64,000 nucleotides of DNA, from positions 21,992,949 through 22,056,948 of the forward strand of contig NC_135553.1 of the NCBI RefSeq assembly GCF_964340395.1, given 5' to 3'. The DNA is from Glandiceps talaboti. Taxonomy: Eukaryota; Hemichordata; Enteropneusta; Spengelidae. The notes under the pieces are model-generated. The model ran no database searches, had not been told where the DNA came from, and was given only the letters and a program-made list of their open reading frames with translations. This document shows positions 34,437 through 47,276 of this stretch, one piece after another (positions within the stretch are counted from its first letter, which is position 1; the number at the start of each line of letters is the position of its first letter). The translations under genes were made by a program, and so were the position numbers.

Positions 34437-36620
34437 AATATTACAACTATATTGGTCTTGTCAAAGAAGGAAGGGCATTTTACAAGTGTATGAATGATTT
34501 ACAATACACTATTCACATTACAAATTGATTCCAATGATATTAACAATTAAATTTCAAAGTTGTTGACATACTGCTGAACACAACCATGTTGCTATCCAAT
34601 ACTGAAAAAGCCCACAACTCGTAATATTTTTAACCCACTACATGCGCATGCACTCTCTGATTTGAACGTCAGATATTAGAACCTAGAATTCGATCACATT
34701 TCATACAGCAGGGTCATGGACCGGGTCCATGTGAATCAAACACAATATTCAAGCTCAGAACACTATATTCTCTATTATATTAGTCTGAGATTAAAGTGAC
34801 CATATGGATGGCAAATGGGTATTTATTTTGGATTTTGGATTTTGGATTTTGAATTCATAAAAAAACTTTACCATGTTTTCCTACTTGAAAAAGAATGTGA
34901 AACAACGTATAGCAAGTTCATGCAAAAAGATAGAAACAATTGTCACTATACGTACAAATTGTTATCTATATGGCATTTGTCAAGCGTAGAATTGCCATTG
35001 TTGAGTTTCGTTGGGTTTTCATCTGTTCAAATATCAGTTCATGTGTCAAGTAATTTATTTGGCGAAATCTTTATCTTCACCTCGTGCTAAAATAGATACT
35101 ATAATAAACTGTCAACGTGTGAAAAGCTATGGTACCGTGGGTGACCAAGAGAAACTTGATATTGTAGATTTTTGTTGTAAATAGCGTGAACACAAAATTA
35201 TGAAAAATTGAGAGTTAACGAGAGAGTGATAAACAGTGAAACATACACGAGCTTCAAGTACAATCCGTCAATGAATATTTATGAATTTTGAATGTTGGAT
35301 CAACTTTTCACACGAATGGTCGTTTAAATAGACAAGAGCTATCAGAACTTGACGTGCATGTTTCCTCAGAATGGCTTAATACATACAACGGACTGTTCAG
35401 GAGTTGCATAGTACAGGAAGTGGAACGCGTCTACGCCGTGACAGGGGCGCCCTCACACGTCGGTCAACCCCTCTTTAGTTTCACCCAAATGATCAGGGTA
35501 TTATTGAAGACGCGCACCGTGACCAACCATGTACCACTAATGGTACAGAAAAGTTGTTCTGAAAATAGAGACAAGGTTCATCTTCATTACTATCATCATC
35601 AGTGTGTGTTGTCAATTCTTTGAAAATTACCGTATTGTGGGATCCGATTCGAAGATTACGTATGCCTGCAAACAACATGTACACTGTCTACTAGAATTCG
35701 CTTCGAGTCGATCGCTCACAATACATTTTGAATCACATTTTCTTGCAATTTATCCTAAAATAGTCACATGGGTTCTATTTACTAAAACTACTTTTAAAAA
35801 AAACTACAAACAACTTCTAACTCCATAAAGAGATTTCTTCACATTGAAACTAAATGTGGGCTCCACAAGAAGAAATCACTATAACCTATTCTTGGAGATA
35901 TTTAGTTTCTCCCCCAGACCCATCCACCGAAAACTCTGCCAAGTCAAGTTTTTTGTAAGATTTTATTTCCTGTGTTGTGAATGCACCCTCTCGAGGATTA
36001 TCAAGGAGAACAAATAATATAGTGTTGTCATGAAAAATCCTACTGTATAATATGTTGAAATAGTCATTTTACGACCACTGTCACAGCAGTGTTGAACATT
36101 TTGCCCACGTGCACAATTATATTTGAATATATGATTCAAAAATATTCGATTTGCCATTTTTTATTTCGTATTTGAAAATTGTATAAGTGATAACATGCAA
36201 TACTTCTAAGAGTTATACAAGAAATTTTCAAGATTAAAAAATCCCATAAAAAAACAACTCAAGTTTATTATTGTTCACGAATTGTCTAGTGTCATTGTTC
36301 ATCAAATCGTAATCGTCTTGTGAGAAAAGGATGTAAAACTGTTGCTAGAAGAGTGGACCTATTCTAGAAAATATGCGTAATGTCGGGTTTCTGCGTGTAT
36401 GCCGAAAGAAACGGAAAGTATATATTGCGCGCGGAGATGTCTTCGAATATATCCACTTGACTGCATGTGCACTCGCGATATTCTACGAGACTTTCACAAG
36501 TTCGAACACGGTTACCAAGCACACGTGGTTGTCAATGTAAATAGAACATGCAAATGCTGACAGTTTTTGCAGTGATCACAAACTTATATATCGTGTATAT
36601 CCACTAATATTTCATTGAAA

Positions 36621-36672
36621 ATGATTTGCTCAAGACGATCTTCTTTGTCAATGTTGACAACATGTACTCAAG
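36621..36672 (+). CDS. Coiled-coil gene, exon 1 (residues 1-17)
   Basis: ATG at 36621 opens a 17-codon exon ending CAAG|GTAAGA. It was chosen because its phase-1 end joins exactly to the phase of exon 2. A different upstream start exon cannot be excluded. Confidence 0.65.
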
Positions 36673-36807
36673 GTAAGATTGAAAACTTTTTTCGTGTAAA
36701 AATACACATCCAAACTTATATTTTTGTTCTCCAAACTTGGAGTGCGCTTTTTACACTATCCACGTCATTCCTTTGATGAACAGAAGTCGAAATAATTTGT
36801 GAACAAG

Positions 36808-36883
<76 letters not shown>

Positions 36884-37020
36884 CCTGCTGCTGCATACTA
36901 ATTTTCTGCAATGCCTCATATACTCGTCACGCACATATCGTTAATGTAATAATTTGTGGAAAATAAGTATTTCTACAGTTACTGTAATAATCACTTATTA
37001 ATGTTTTAAAAGTGATGACT

Positions 37021-37111
<91 letters not shown>

Positions 37112-40097
37112 GCGAGTTACAGTAACAGACAAAGGTTACTGCTGCCAACGGCAGTCTTTGATCGTGTTACAATACAGTATGGAAACTGGTGTGTTGACGT
37201 TATGCCACATCCTGGCGTATTTGCCCACATCATAGAAATAGGACTACCTCAAGTTGCAATCAAAGTAATGGGTGAGTGATTTCAGTAGCTCTTATACGTT
37301 TACTAGTTTAGAAAAGTGCGTAAAGACAATTTACAATAAAGATAGTTTAAAAATCACGAAGAGAATCACTACATAATAAAACTAAATGGAATGACAACCA
37401 GACATATTTTACTTCTCTCACCTGACGTATGCGATCATTTTTCCTTGTGATATCAATTATTGCATTTTCTTATAAATGATGAAAACTCATTTTTGTAAGT
37501 TCACACAACATATGCTCTAGCCATACGACTTCACCTAGATGTATTGATCCCAAGGCAACCCATATCATATATGTATGATTCATTCCTTTTCATCATTTCA
37601 ACAGAGAATCGTGAAAATGAAGTTGTTCGAAAGATTGACGAATTGAACAAACTGAAGATAAAACTTGACGAGAAACAGAAAGCGATTTCTGAAAAGGAAG
37701 ACGAAGGAGAACGGAAACTCAAAGATCTTGAGAACAGAAAACAACTATTAGACGAAACCCAACAACTGCTCGAAACAACCAAAAGTGAACTTCGTACAGA
37801 GAAAGAAATATTAGAGGAGAGAGATAATAGTCTCCAGGAAAAGGAAGAAAGACTGGGAAACAGAGAAAGGCATCTCGAAAACGAAAGGAGAAGTGTAACT
37901 AGCAGGGAGACGGGACTAAATGACAGACGACGACAAATTGAAAAGAAAGAGGGGGAGGTAGAAGAAGCGATGACAGCCGTAGCTAAGAGACAAGCAGCAG
38001 TTAATGAAAGCCAGTGTCATTTAGACGATAGAGAGCAGATACTGCGTGCAAGGAAAGATAAAGTTGATGGAAAGATGATTGAGATGACTCTGATTGAGGA
38101 CACCCTCAACGAGCAAAGTAGGAGACTGCAGTCAAAAGTCAGAGAACTTGAACAGAAGGAGAAGGAAGTAAAAGAAGCCAAAAGAAAAATTCATTTCAGC
38201 GAAGTAGAACTGAACAATAGAGAAGATTATTTGGACCAGAAAGAAAGTTCAATGAGCGAAGCAGAGATCATGGTCGAACAGAAGTTGACCGAGATTGCTG
38301 AGAGAGAAAGGAGAATGGAGGAAAAAGAGTTGATGTGTGTAAAACGACAGGAAAAGGCTGAAGAACTGGTGACAAGTGTGGCTATCAAGGACGCCACATT
38401 GAAAGACAAACAATCTGATTTGGATGAGAGGGAACACAAAATAGATGCGAAAGAAGAAGAAATTGAGATAAAAATGAAGGAAATGGTTATGATGGAAGAT
38501 GTTATTGAGGAGCGGAAGGCAATGAGACTAAGGGAGGAGTATAAAAGACTGACATCTGCCCAAAATAAAATTCAAATACAAGAAAATGAACTTGTATCAC
38601 GTATTGATCTCATGAAGAAAAGAGAGACAGAACTAGAAAAGAAAAGAACTGAATTTGAGGCAAGACTAAATATTCAAGAGGAGACAGGTAGAGAACTGAC
38701 AGCAAAGGAAAATGAGATAAGAGAAAGAGAAGTTAAGGTTACAAAGATGAAACAGGAAAATGATGAAATGAAAAAGACCTTGATTGAAGGGAATGAAAAA
38801 CTGACCACTTACACCAAGTCAACACAAGTAAAAGAAGAAGCCTTGATGAAACAGTCAGAGGAACTAAAGAATCTACAACAAGAACTGTCGTCAAAGGAAG
38901 CGTTTCTCAAGATGCTAATAGCTGATATGATGGAAAAAGAAAACATCATTGACCTAAAAGAAAAGTGTCTTCGTGAAAAAGAACTCAGCTTGGCATCATC
39001 TAAAGGGCGCATAAAAGAATGTTCAAACAGATTGGACATAGAAAAGAAAATGCTAATCAAGAGGTCAGAAGAATTGGAAAATCTGGAAGCAAAGGTAGAG
39101 TTAAAGAAACTTTTGTTAGATACAAAAGAAGAAAACTTGTCACAGAAAGAAAAGGAGTTAAAAAAAGAGGATGCTGAGTTTGAAAACAAACAGAGGGATG
39201 CCAACGACCTATCAAATCGACTTCACCAATGGTATGATAAGTTAGTTGAGAAGGAAAAAAGTCAGAACAGGCGTGGAAAAGAGATGGAAAAGATCGGAAG
39301 GGAAGTAGAAGTACGTCTGGAAGATATAAAGAGAAGTGAAATTCGTCTTAGAGACATAGAACAATCTCTGGAAACAACAGGAGAAGAACTTCACTTGGAC
39401 AAAGTCTCTTTGGACAAAGAAAAACGAACAATGAGTAAAAAGATGATAGAAGCTGTGAACTTGAAAGAAAAACTGGAAGACGAAAGGAAAACAGTCATTC
39501 TAAGAGAGAAGGCCGCTGAACAAAAGTTAAGAGAGATATCACAACAAGAACAGACCATGTTGGAAAAACAGAAAAGATTAATGACAACAGAGGAATATGT
39601 AAAAGTAAAAATGGAGAAGATAATGGTGATAGGAGAGAGATTACAAAACATCAAATCCATCATCGAAAAAGAAGATTCCAAAGTACAGAACAGTGAGTAT
39701 TAATATTTCCTCCTCTCTCATATTCTTAGATAACAATTCAATGAAGTGTTATACTGTAACAATATAACAGGATTTTGTGCTGATATCTCAACTATCAAGA
39801 ATGATGCAAAGTTCAATATCAATTACCATGATTACCCAATGCAGTAGCACTTATTCGTTTGAAATTTGAACCTAACAGTATCGTAACAAGTGAAAGGTCA
39901 CACAGAGGGACGGTGAATTCCCCTATCAACGGATAGAGGGCGATATTTCAGTATGTGTATAATGATCAACAACTAATCGACCTCTCAAACAAAATTTCGC
40001 AGGTTCCAGACACCGTTCAGAACGACAGAGTGGTGATGGTTCTAAGACAATGACAACAAATATTGGAGTGAAGACAGAGGAAGCAGAGAAAGACTGA
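36621..40097 (+). CDS. Long coiled-coil protein (complete, 4 exons, 797 aa), family not recognised
   Basis: Exons are 36621-36672, 37113-37271, 37605-39692 and 40003-40097. Every junction is phase 1, all introns are GT-AG, and the total is 2394 nt ending in TGA at 40095. Residues 1-70 are not coiled coil (MICSRRSSLSMLTTC, then YGNWCVDVMPHPGVF and IEIGLPQVAIKVM). Residues 71-766 are an almost unbroken Glu/Lys/Arg/Leu heptad-type coiled coil with recurring L..RE..L..KE segments and almost no Pro or Gly. The last 31 residues are Ser/Thr-rich and not coiled. There is no signal peptide or membrane segment. Its organisation suggests a cytoskeletal, centrosomal or scaffold role, but that is composition-based guessing; I do not recognise an orthologue. 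Intron 1 contains CTG/TTG and CT microsatellites. Confidence 0.85.
36809..36894 (+). repeat. (TTG)n(CTG)n triplet repeat in intron 1 of the coiled-coil gene
   Basis: An uninterrupted TTG run to about 36856 is followed by a CTG run to about 36883 and a CTC-interrupted end. It lies between exon 1 and exon 2. The antisense open frame of poly-Asn and poly-Ser is a consequence of the repeat. Confidence 0.95.
37023..37107 (+). repeat. (CT)n microsatellite serving as polypyrimidine tract
   Basis: About 42 CT/TC dinucleotides end only five bases before the acceptor AG at 37111-37112 of exon 2 (TCTCTATCAG|CGAGTTAC). The tract therefore forms the entire polypyrimidine region of that 3' splice site. 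Confidence 0.9.
37113..37271 (+). CDS. Coiled-coil gene, exon 2 (residues 18-70)
   Basis: The exon encodes ASYSNRQRLLLPTAVFDRV, TIQYGNWCVDVMPHPGVF, and AHIIEIGLPQVAIKVM. It starts and ends in phase 1 (donor ATGG|GTGAGT). This is the only part of the protein with a globular-looking composition. Confidence 0.75.
37272..37604 (+). other. Coiled-coil gene intron 2, no recognised feature
   Basis: A 333 bp AT-rich intron bounded by GTGAGT and TTTCAACAG. An open frame runs through its end into exon 3 from 37544, so an alternative internal start there cannot be excluded. Confidence 0.75.
37605..39692 (+). CDS. Coiled-coil gene, exon 3 (residues 71-766), main coiled coil
   Basis: One 2088 nt exon carries nearly the whole coiled coil, from ENRENEVVRKIDELNKLKIK to KEDSKVQN. 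The donor AACA|GTGAGT leaves phase 1. No frameshift or stop interrupts it, which for such a long exon is strong evidence of selection. Confidence 0.93.
39693..40002 (+). other. Coiled-coil gene intron 3, no recognised feature
   Basis: A 310 bp intron between GTGAGT and TTTCGCAG. Nothing notable is seen in it. Confidence 0.75.
40003..40097 (+). CDS. Coiled-coil gene, exon 4 (residues 767-797) with stop
   Basis: The exon encodes SRHRSERQSGDGSKTMTTN and IGVKTEEAEKD, then TGA. A donor-like ACAG|GTGAGT lies 32 nt after the stop at 40130, so the 3' UTR may continue in a further exon, too close to the stop to be expected to trigger decay. Confidence 0.75.
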
Positions 40098-40113
40098 TTC
40101 TCTGTGAGACTGT

Positions 40114-40119
40114 AATAAA
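40114..40119 (+). terminator. Possible polyadenylation signal just after the coiled-coil stop codon
   Basis: An AATAAA lies 16 nt after the stop codon. It conflicts with use of the donor at 40130; if the donor is used, a later signal such as AATAAA at 41527 would serve instead. Confidence 0.3.
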
Positions 40120-40287
40120 GATGATACAGGTGAGTGTTTCTAAGCAACTGAATCAATTATACATGTCCAAGAACTAGAACTATTATGTGTAAATTTATGT
40201 AGAACTCTAATATTATAAAATAAATTCGATGCGTGTGATCTTTGAAAAGTTTGAATATAATGATTAACTTTAATATTGTGTGCAAAG

Positions 40288-40620
40288 CCTAGTCTTTAGA
40301 CGTGTCTCAGCCTAGTTTCTAGACGTGATTCTCTACATGGCCTAGTCTCTAGACGTGTCTCTACTTAGCCCAGTCTCTAGACGTACCTCCCTACATAGCC
40401 TAGTCTCTAGACGTGCCTCAGTCTAGTTTCTAAACGTGATTCTATACATAGCCTAGTCTCTAGACGTACCTCTACACAGCCTAGTCTCTAGACGTACCTC
40501 TCTACATAGCCTAGTCTCGAGACGTACCTCTACACAGCCTCGTCTCGAGACGTGCCTCTCTACATAGCCTAGTCTGTACACGTGTTTCGGTACATAGCCT
40601 AGTCTCTAGAAATACCTGTC
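40288..40620 (+). repeat. Minisatellite with core AGCCTAGTCTCTAGACGT
   Basis: About twelve copies of CCTAGTCTCTAGACGT and variants are separated by alternating spacers (ACCTCTCTACAT, GTCTCAG, ACCTCTACAC), giving a higher-order pattern of about 28-50 bp. The core holds the palindrome TCTAGA or its variant TCGAGA. It lies about 0.2 kb after the coiled-coil gene. Confidence 0.85.
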
Positions 40621-42189
40621 TAATCCATGCATTGTCATTGCTATTGCCAAGTGAATATACTGATCTGTTGTAAAAAATTACATTTCCTGGATTTTCCACA
40701 AACGATAACAGTTTGATGACGTTTTTTGATCGTATTTATATAGCAAACATCAAAATGTCTCACATGACTTCTAGAATTGATTGAACGATACATCAGTCAA
40801 CTTGGCTGCATCTAGAGTAATCAATTGGAACGATTATGTAGATTATGTAGATTATGTAGATTATGTAGATTATCATTGTGCTGACAACAATTTGACCAAT
40901 GGATTTACTGTCGAGTGAAACATCCAATAATAATTGTCACATGACAATAGGTGTACTCATTTCTTGTTCATCTATAATATATAGTATTTCCGGTTGGCAT
41001 CGCACTTACCGGTACCAACTGCATGTGAAATATTGGGTCCATTAATAATTGTTGTCACCTATCATAAAATATTAAACTTACATCTATACTATGTTCATCT
41101 TTATTATCAAATTAAAATGACTATACTAAATCTCTATTTTGTATTTTCCTTAAAGTAGAATTGGTCTGATTTGGAGAAAGAAGTCGAAAAACAATGTTTG
41201 TGACTGTTAATCATTACTGTGACTACAAGCCGCATTCACATGTTGACAGCAAAGAAACATTCTGAACGTATTGGCTTACTAGTATACCCATTGATAGAGT
41301 AGCATTGTTGTAAACCACACCCTCTTTTACGGCACCGTCCAAGACACACCGCCAAGAAGGTTCATTATTTCGCAGGGTCGCGGAAGAAATAACAGTTCTG
41401 GTTTGCGACAATGTAGAGAACATCTATATGGACATATCGTTGATTTTGACCAAAAACATTCCGTCATATGTGTTAACAGTGTCTCCTTTAGAACACAGGC
41501 TGTTTTAAAGTAGATTTTATTTTGTCAATAAACCATTTTGGTTATTCAGTTGATGGTGTCTATATGTGTTATTTGTTACTATTTAGAATTATTTAGCTTT
41601 TTATATGGAGAATGCGTATTGAGTTGTATCAACTGTGACACTACAACTGCCGTTTTCAGTTTTACATACTTTTATTCAGATACATGTATTTACATCAATA
41701 TTATGTGGGTGCTCTCTCCAAAACAACCAAAAACAAGATAAAGAAATAATATAACGTTAACATTCTTATTACCGTATTTATTCTATGAATGGTACAGTAG
41801 TAGATACGGCAACACTTAAGAACATGGTGTACAATGTATGTGTTTATGTATACCCATTGTATAATCATGCTACATATGGCATGTACAGGAGACAATAGCG
41901 ATCAAGAACTGTGCCATGACAATTTTGGAAAGTTAAATGCCATACTGTCATGCCAGAATATTTCAATCCATTTTGCTTTAATGTGCGCCGGAACATAAGT
42001 GGGGTTACATCAATATTTTTTACAATCCATAAGAGGGGTACTTAAAAATGTTTGAGTGCTTGGAGGGCTGTATTTGAATAAAATAAATAAAGGGTCACGA
42101 TCTCATGGCCCCCTTCAGTCTGTGCTGGTGAACGAACGTAGTATTTGATATATTTAAAATGAAGTTACCTCCAAAAAAAGCTAACGGCT

Positions 42190-42532
42190 AAGGGCTTATG
42201 CTCAATAGTTCAATATAGGATAAAAACATATTCTTATATTTAGTTCTAACTAAATTGGCCGAAATTGTTAATTGTTTCAGACAGGAAACCAAATTTTAAA
42301 TCTGTGTAGTAGTATGCAGTGCTATTATGCAAAAAAACCAAAACAGTATGCAGTGAGAAAAAATAACTCTTTTATTGACACCGTACTGTATTTTATTGCC
42401 CTGCATTCAATTTGACATTTTGAAGAAATATTTGTATTTAGGGGTGAGAAACAGAACCATTAAAAGCAAAATCACCCCCCCCCCCACACACAATTTTTTT
42501 TATCCTGCCCCGAATGGTCTTTGTGCATATGA
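42190..42532. mobile_element. MITE family C, copy 3 (reverse orientation)
   Basis: The left arm has CAATAGTTCAATATAGGATA. The interior (TGCAGTGAGAAAAAATAACT, then TTTATTGACACCG, CAATTTGACATTTT, ATATTTGTATTTAGGGGTG) matches the reverse complement of the middle of copy 2 at 21129-21533. A C run (42475-42485) stands where copy 2 has its G run. The right end TATCCTGCCCCGAATGG is the inverse of the family end. Confidence 0.65.
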
Positions 42533-45500
42533 TAATGAAATGTTCTCAATGAGAATGAAATGTTCAACATGGAAATAAATTCCAAAAAACTTAGTCTTCG
42601 TGATAAAATAATTTCAGAATTGACAGTTTACAATAATTGAATTTGTCTATAAATTGATTATTTCACTGTGCGGAATATACCATGAATTTATCTCCGTGTA
42701 ATGTTGCTGTGTCTGAAAGTTGCTACCACCTTAGTAGAAGTCTGTGGCTCAATTGTAAACAAAAGATCGAATATAGTTACCTCTGAGGGCGCACTATATC
42801 CGGGCGATAGTTTTTGCAAATGCAGGCGTTGTGCGACACAGAACAAGGGTTGAAATGTACTATATTACTCACATAATCACGGAGTTTTTTCACCCGCAAA
42901 GAGGAAGTAAGTCAGTATCTGAATGTTCTCTCTCAAAAATTATGATATTTTGACCAAAACTTTCACACGTGAATTTATCTGAAATGTTTTGAAGGAAATG
43001 GTGTGCCCGCGGTTGTAAACGGCACATGCATAAATGTTTTATGCGTTCATGATATCAGTCATCAGATGTTGAGGGAAATCGTAGTTTTTACTCTGATATT
43101 CCTCTTTGTGTGTCTTTGCGATGAAATTATTTTACTCCAATTTAGTGGGTATGACAACAGGAGTGAGATGTTACCGTATTACCACTAGTAATATTGAGGC
43201 AACGTTGGTAAAAGTTATGTTGTCGGCACGTGATAGCTTAGACTCGTCCGGCCGGGGAACTGTGACTTCGGGTGCAGTTGTGTACAGAGTCAGAAATGTA
43301 TGTGGTCGTTCTCATCTCAAAATAGTCTCGAACCGGTAACCTCATGACATCGTCACTGTGTTGTTTCACTTAAAGTTGCGAACAAATCGACTGATAGATA
43401 AAAAGTTTAGTGGGTAAAAAATATGTGCATAGATTAAAAAGTGATGAACACATGTTTGCATACGCGAGTACATGGACTAACAGTAATACTGAAATATTAG
43501 TAATGTACTGTATGATCTACATGTAATGTAATACATCCACAACGAATATTATCATTGATGTTACTATAGTATATTTAGCAATGCGGTAGTACCATCTCAT
43601 AATAATTCACAACTTCAGAAGTTGTCAGGTATGAGTTTATAGCGTTAGACTTACAGATGTGACAATACCATCGATAGAAATTCCTTCAATGGCACACAAT
43701 CATCAGTTTACCAAGGATAAGTTAGAAATAAAAGTTTTAAAAAAGAAATGTAATGAAAATGGAGCTCAGAAGATCCACTGCAATAAAAGCATCAAAATCA
43801 TTTATAAGTAACAGGCAGGTTGAATAATTCTATTCACAATTCCAAGTATGCAAGTATGTAATATTTATAACTTTCATCCAAATTAATGAAATCTTCGTTT
43901 GTTGGTAAATCGCTATCATCTTGGTTGTCTGAGATCACAGATAGCTGAAGAAACCATGACTGACCTCACTGCATACCTTGACCTTGTTTGGTGGTCTGAG
44001 TTCAAGTTGACGGAAGGAAAGTTCTTTAACAATAGCATTATAACCCCTGTGTGTAAGGCTACATAAAAAAAACCAAACTTGGATGGTAAGGAGGAATTTA
44101 ATTATAAACTGAAACAGTAACCTTACATTTAGATCATATCTCTAAAATTATGAATCCATCTTCATTAACATTTGGTATCCATAGAAACTGTAATCTGACT
44201 AGTCTGTAAGATACGACATTCATGCCACACTATCAGTTATGTGGTTTGGAAGTCTGAGTGGGCTGAACAACATGACATATCTTACAAGTTACAGTCTATA
44301 ATATGACATATAATAACAATCAAGCTATACAAATTCATTTTTATATTTCCTTTATATGTTTGCAATAATTAGGGGTTCAATACTCAAAAAGTTCATGAAA
44401 ATCTCAAATCTTTAACCCTGTTCTCAGTACACAAAAATAGGAGAGCATGGATTCCAGGGTGGAAACTTATTATCAATATGGGTGTTAATCAGTTGATTAA
44501 CAACCCACAGTAACTGTTTTGCTTGAAACTTGTAGTTATATGCATACAAAAAAACCCCCACCCTACCAGTAGAGAGAGAGGATTAATGATTAAACAACAT
44601 TGACTAAAAACAATTTCATTTGTATACGGTGATGGCGATAGGTGAAAAACATATGGCTTAATTTCACTTGAAATAGAAAAACATAGGGTCATAAATATTA
44701 TGTCGGAATTCGCACTCTGGAAAAATCTGTTCTGTTTTTAATCAAATTACAAATTTCAATCATGTACCTAGTTGTGTTTTAGAATCGTACCATCGTTACA
44801 ACATGTGTTTTCTTTTCAAGCATGTCAACAAAAGAAAGTACAAGTACAACATGGGTACAAGGTTATTGACTTAGACTATTAAGTTGACCTCCTATGCAGG
44901 CATACTCAAGTTTTACATGATGTCACCGTGTGTCTCAATGTCTGTACAAGTTTAACGTGTTTGCGTAATTGATCTATTTTCTGATGTTCTTTGTCCTTGC
45001 TTCTGTTATTGTCCTTGATTGTACTTTAGTTGCACTTTTATTTGTTACTTTTATTGACAGACACCGTTACTCTTAATGGCCCTCTTGATTTTTAAATAAC
45101 AATATCGGTATTTAATGTAGCTGAAGTGATTGGCCAGCTGATTTTAATATGTATGAGTAGAGTTCCCATGATGCTCAGCGATACACCCGCTTCATATTAT
45201 CAATGGTCAGCCATGACACAAGAAAGACATGAGAGTGTGTGTTACATGCAGTCTTCAAGTTTGGCATAACCGTTGATTTGGGATGTAGACATTGTTCCAA
45301 TATCTGATCATCTTGGTTTGAGAGATTCCTGTATATTTGTGAGGATGAGACGTACACGTAGGACTAAGGTTCAGGAAAGCAGTCCGGAAAGGACAGTGGA
45401 AGAGAAAAGGTATAGAGTTTCCCATCACATATACAAGATGTGAAAGATACTGTGTATTTACATGAGGGAGATATTCCATGTGGTTCATTTGATACTGATT

Positions 45501-46994
45501 TACTATACTTGAGGGCTGAGTTTGGTTGTTCAAGTAATACCTCTTTGGCATCCATTGATTTGGTTTGACAAGCAGGTCATTTTGACAGCACAGACTTGGG
45601 GTTTAGATCTATCTCTGCTATCAGGCTTATCACTGGAGCACTGGAGGTTACATTGAGTTGAATATATTGTACCAATAGACAGATGGCACAGCTGCAGCAT
45701 GACAGTCATTGTGTGTGTGTGTGTATGTGTGTATATTTAGTCATAATGCGCTTTATGCATACCAAGTTGAAAAGTCGTCCCTGTCAAACTTCCGATCAGT
45801 AAAATTATTTATAGTTAGAAAGGAAACAATCACAGCCGTAGATTTATTATGGAAATTTAAATTTAAATTTGAATCGGAATGTTAAGATATGAATAGAGAT
45901 TTTGTCATCTCTATTCAGATGTCTGAAAGCCGTTAATATGTACCATTGTTATTGAGAAAGCTTGTACAGAATAAACCCACCATGATTTTGTAATACCTTG
46001 AAAAGATTTAATCAGATCGCCTTTTGTTTTGTGCCTAGCCTTTGTTTTGACTCAAGTTAATGGTCATACCACTGTATCGTAACCACTATAGTCATGTATG
46101 TGTATACAGCAAATATATGTACACACAGTTAAACTTTTTCAATCAAAACATTGGTTTATTTATTCATGAGATCAGGTTCACCTGACTTAGGTCAAATTTT
46201 TTTCTGAAATATTTTAAATAAACCACACCTGGCCGTATGTAATTTACAACTGACTTGTCAATTTACGTACAAATGTACATCATGTATGGCCGTAGAGAAG
46301 TCATATTTTATTTCAATTTAGAGGAAGATAAACAGTCTAGTGTAATAATATATAGGTAATGGCCGACCGACAGCTAGTGTTATTTCATCAGGGGTATCAT
46401 GAACTCTTGTACATTTATATATGTTGGGTCATTCTTAGGTCAAGTAACTATTCACATTTGTAAAGAAATAATAGAGGCCAAAGATAGGGTAAATCGATAG
46501 ATGGTAGAAGTGATGATGGTCAATGAAACATTATATAGCAGTAAGTATATTTAGATGAATAAAAATTAATATCACAACAGTTTTTTATTTCTTCAAAATT
46601 TAGGTTGGTAGATTTATGTCGGTAGATTTAGGTTGGTAGATTTATGTCACATTGCATTGTGACATAACCAATACATTGTATATGCAACTGATGTGATATT
46701 TTAATTGCTAAAAAGAAATTGATGAAGTTAGGCAGTCAGTTAAATAATAACCCAGACACTAGTTCTAATTTATGTACACTCAATATCTATATAGTATATA
46801 AATATTTATCTTGTTTTTTCTGAACTTAGGTCACAGGTTGAGTGGTCAGATATTTGTAAATAGAATGATTTAAAAAAAAAAAAAAATTGAAATTTTTTTT
46901 TATTTTTTTATTTTTTTATTTTTTGCGTTTGAGTAAAGATTACAAAGTTAAAGTTGTGTCAACTCAATGGTCAAATATAGGAAGTGAAACTTAA

Positions 46995-47276
46995 AGTTTG
47001 AAATGTCTTATGCCCACAGACTACCATTTCTTGTCATGGGACTACCATAATTTGCAGCTGGTAGCCCACTCAGGCTAACACTGATTATGTGATGATTTAA
47101 GAATGGCAATTTACTGACTTGAAAACATTTCAATAACACACATATTTCCAATATAGGAACTCTGTTTTCAGTTCGGGAATATAGGATTATTGGTCACCAT
47201 CCTTGGGCTACAACTTTCTGAAAATGTTAACCCACAAGGACTACCACAGAAAAAAATGTTAATTTCAAGCCCTGCC
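46995..47276. mobile_element. Dispersed repeat J, copy 2
   Basis: It aligns in order with 28272-28570 (ACTACCATAATTTGCAGCTG, CTCTGTTTTCAGTTCGGGAA, GTTAATTTCAAGCCCTGCC). It lacks the poly-G expansion seen in copy 1 and so shows the likely ancestral state there. Confidence 0.75.

Larger units (their letters stand above)
27151..36620. other. Intergenic region, repeat-rich
   Basis: From its 3' UTR to the start of the coiled-coil gene I find no supported gene. A possible polyadenylation signal of the PRDM-like gene is at 28733. The region holds repeat J copy 1, poly-G runs at 28325-28354 and 29807-29823, a 2.3 kb composite element (31103-33415), a (GAT)n/(GGT)n tract and scattered short tandem repeats, including TTTGC units at 33750-33775 and a 22 bp direct repeat at 33891-33934. 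Confidence 0.6.

Noticed and set aside
34144-34528. Poly-Asp/poly-Gly and poly-Met/poly-Val open frames
   Set aside because: They are produced by the GAT and GGT triplet array. There is no flanking protein-like sequence or splice context.
35288-35623. 111-codon plus-strand open frame upstream of the coiled-coil gene
   Set aside because: No splice or domain support, and the composition is mixed. It could not be connected in phase to neighbouring exons.
37531-39681. Antisense open frames opposite the coiled-coil exon (Ser/Phe-rich)
   Set aside because: They are shadows of the Glu/Lys-rich coding strand.
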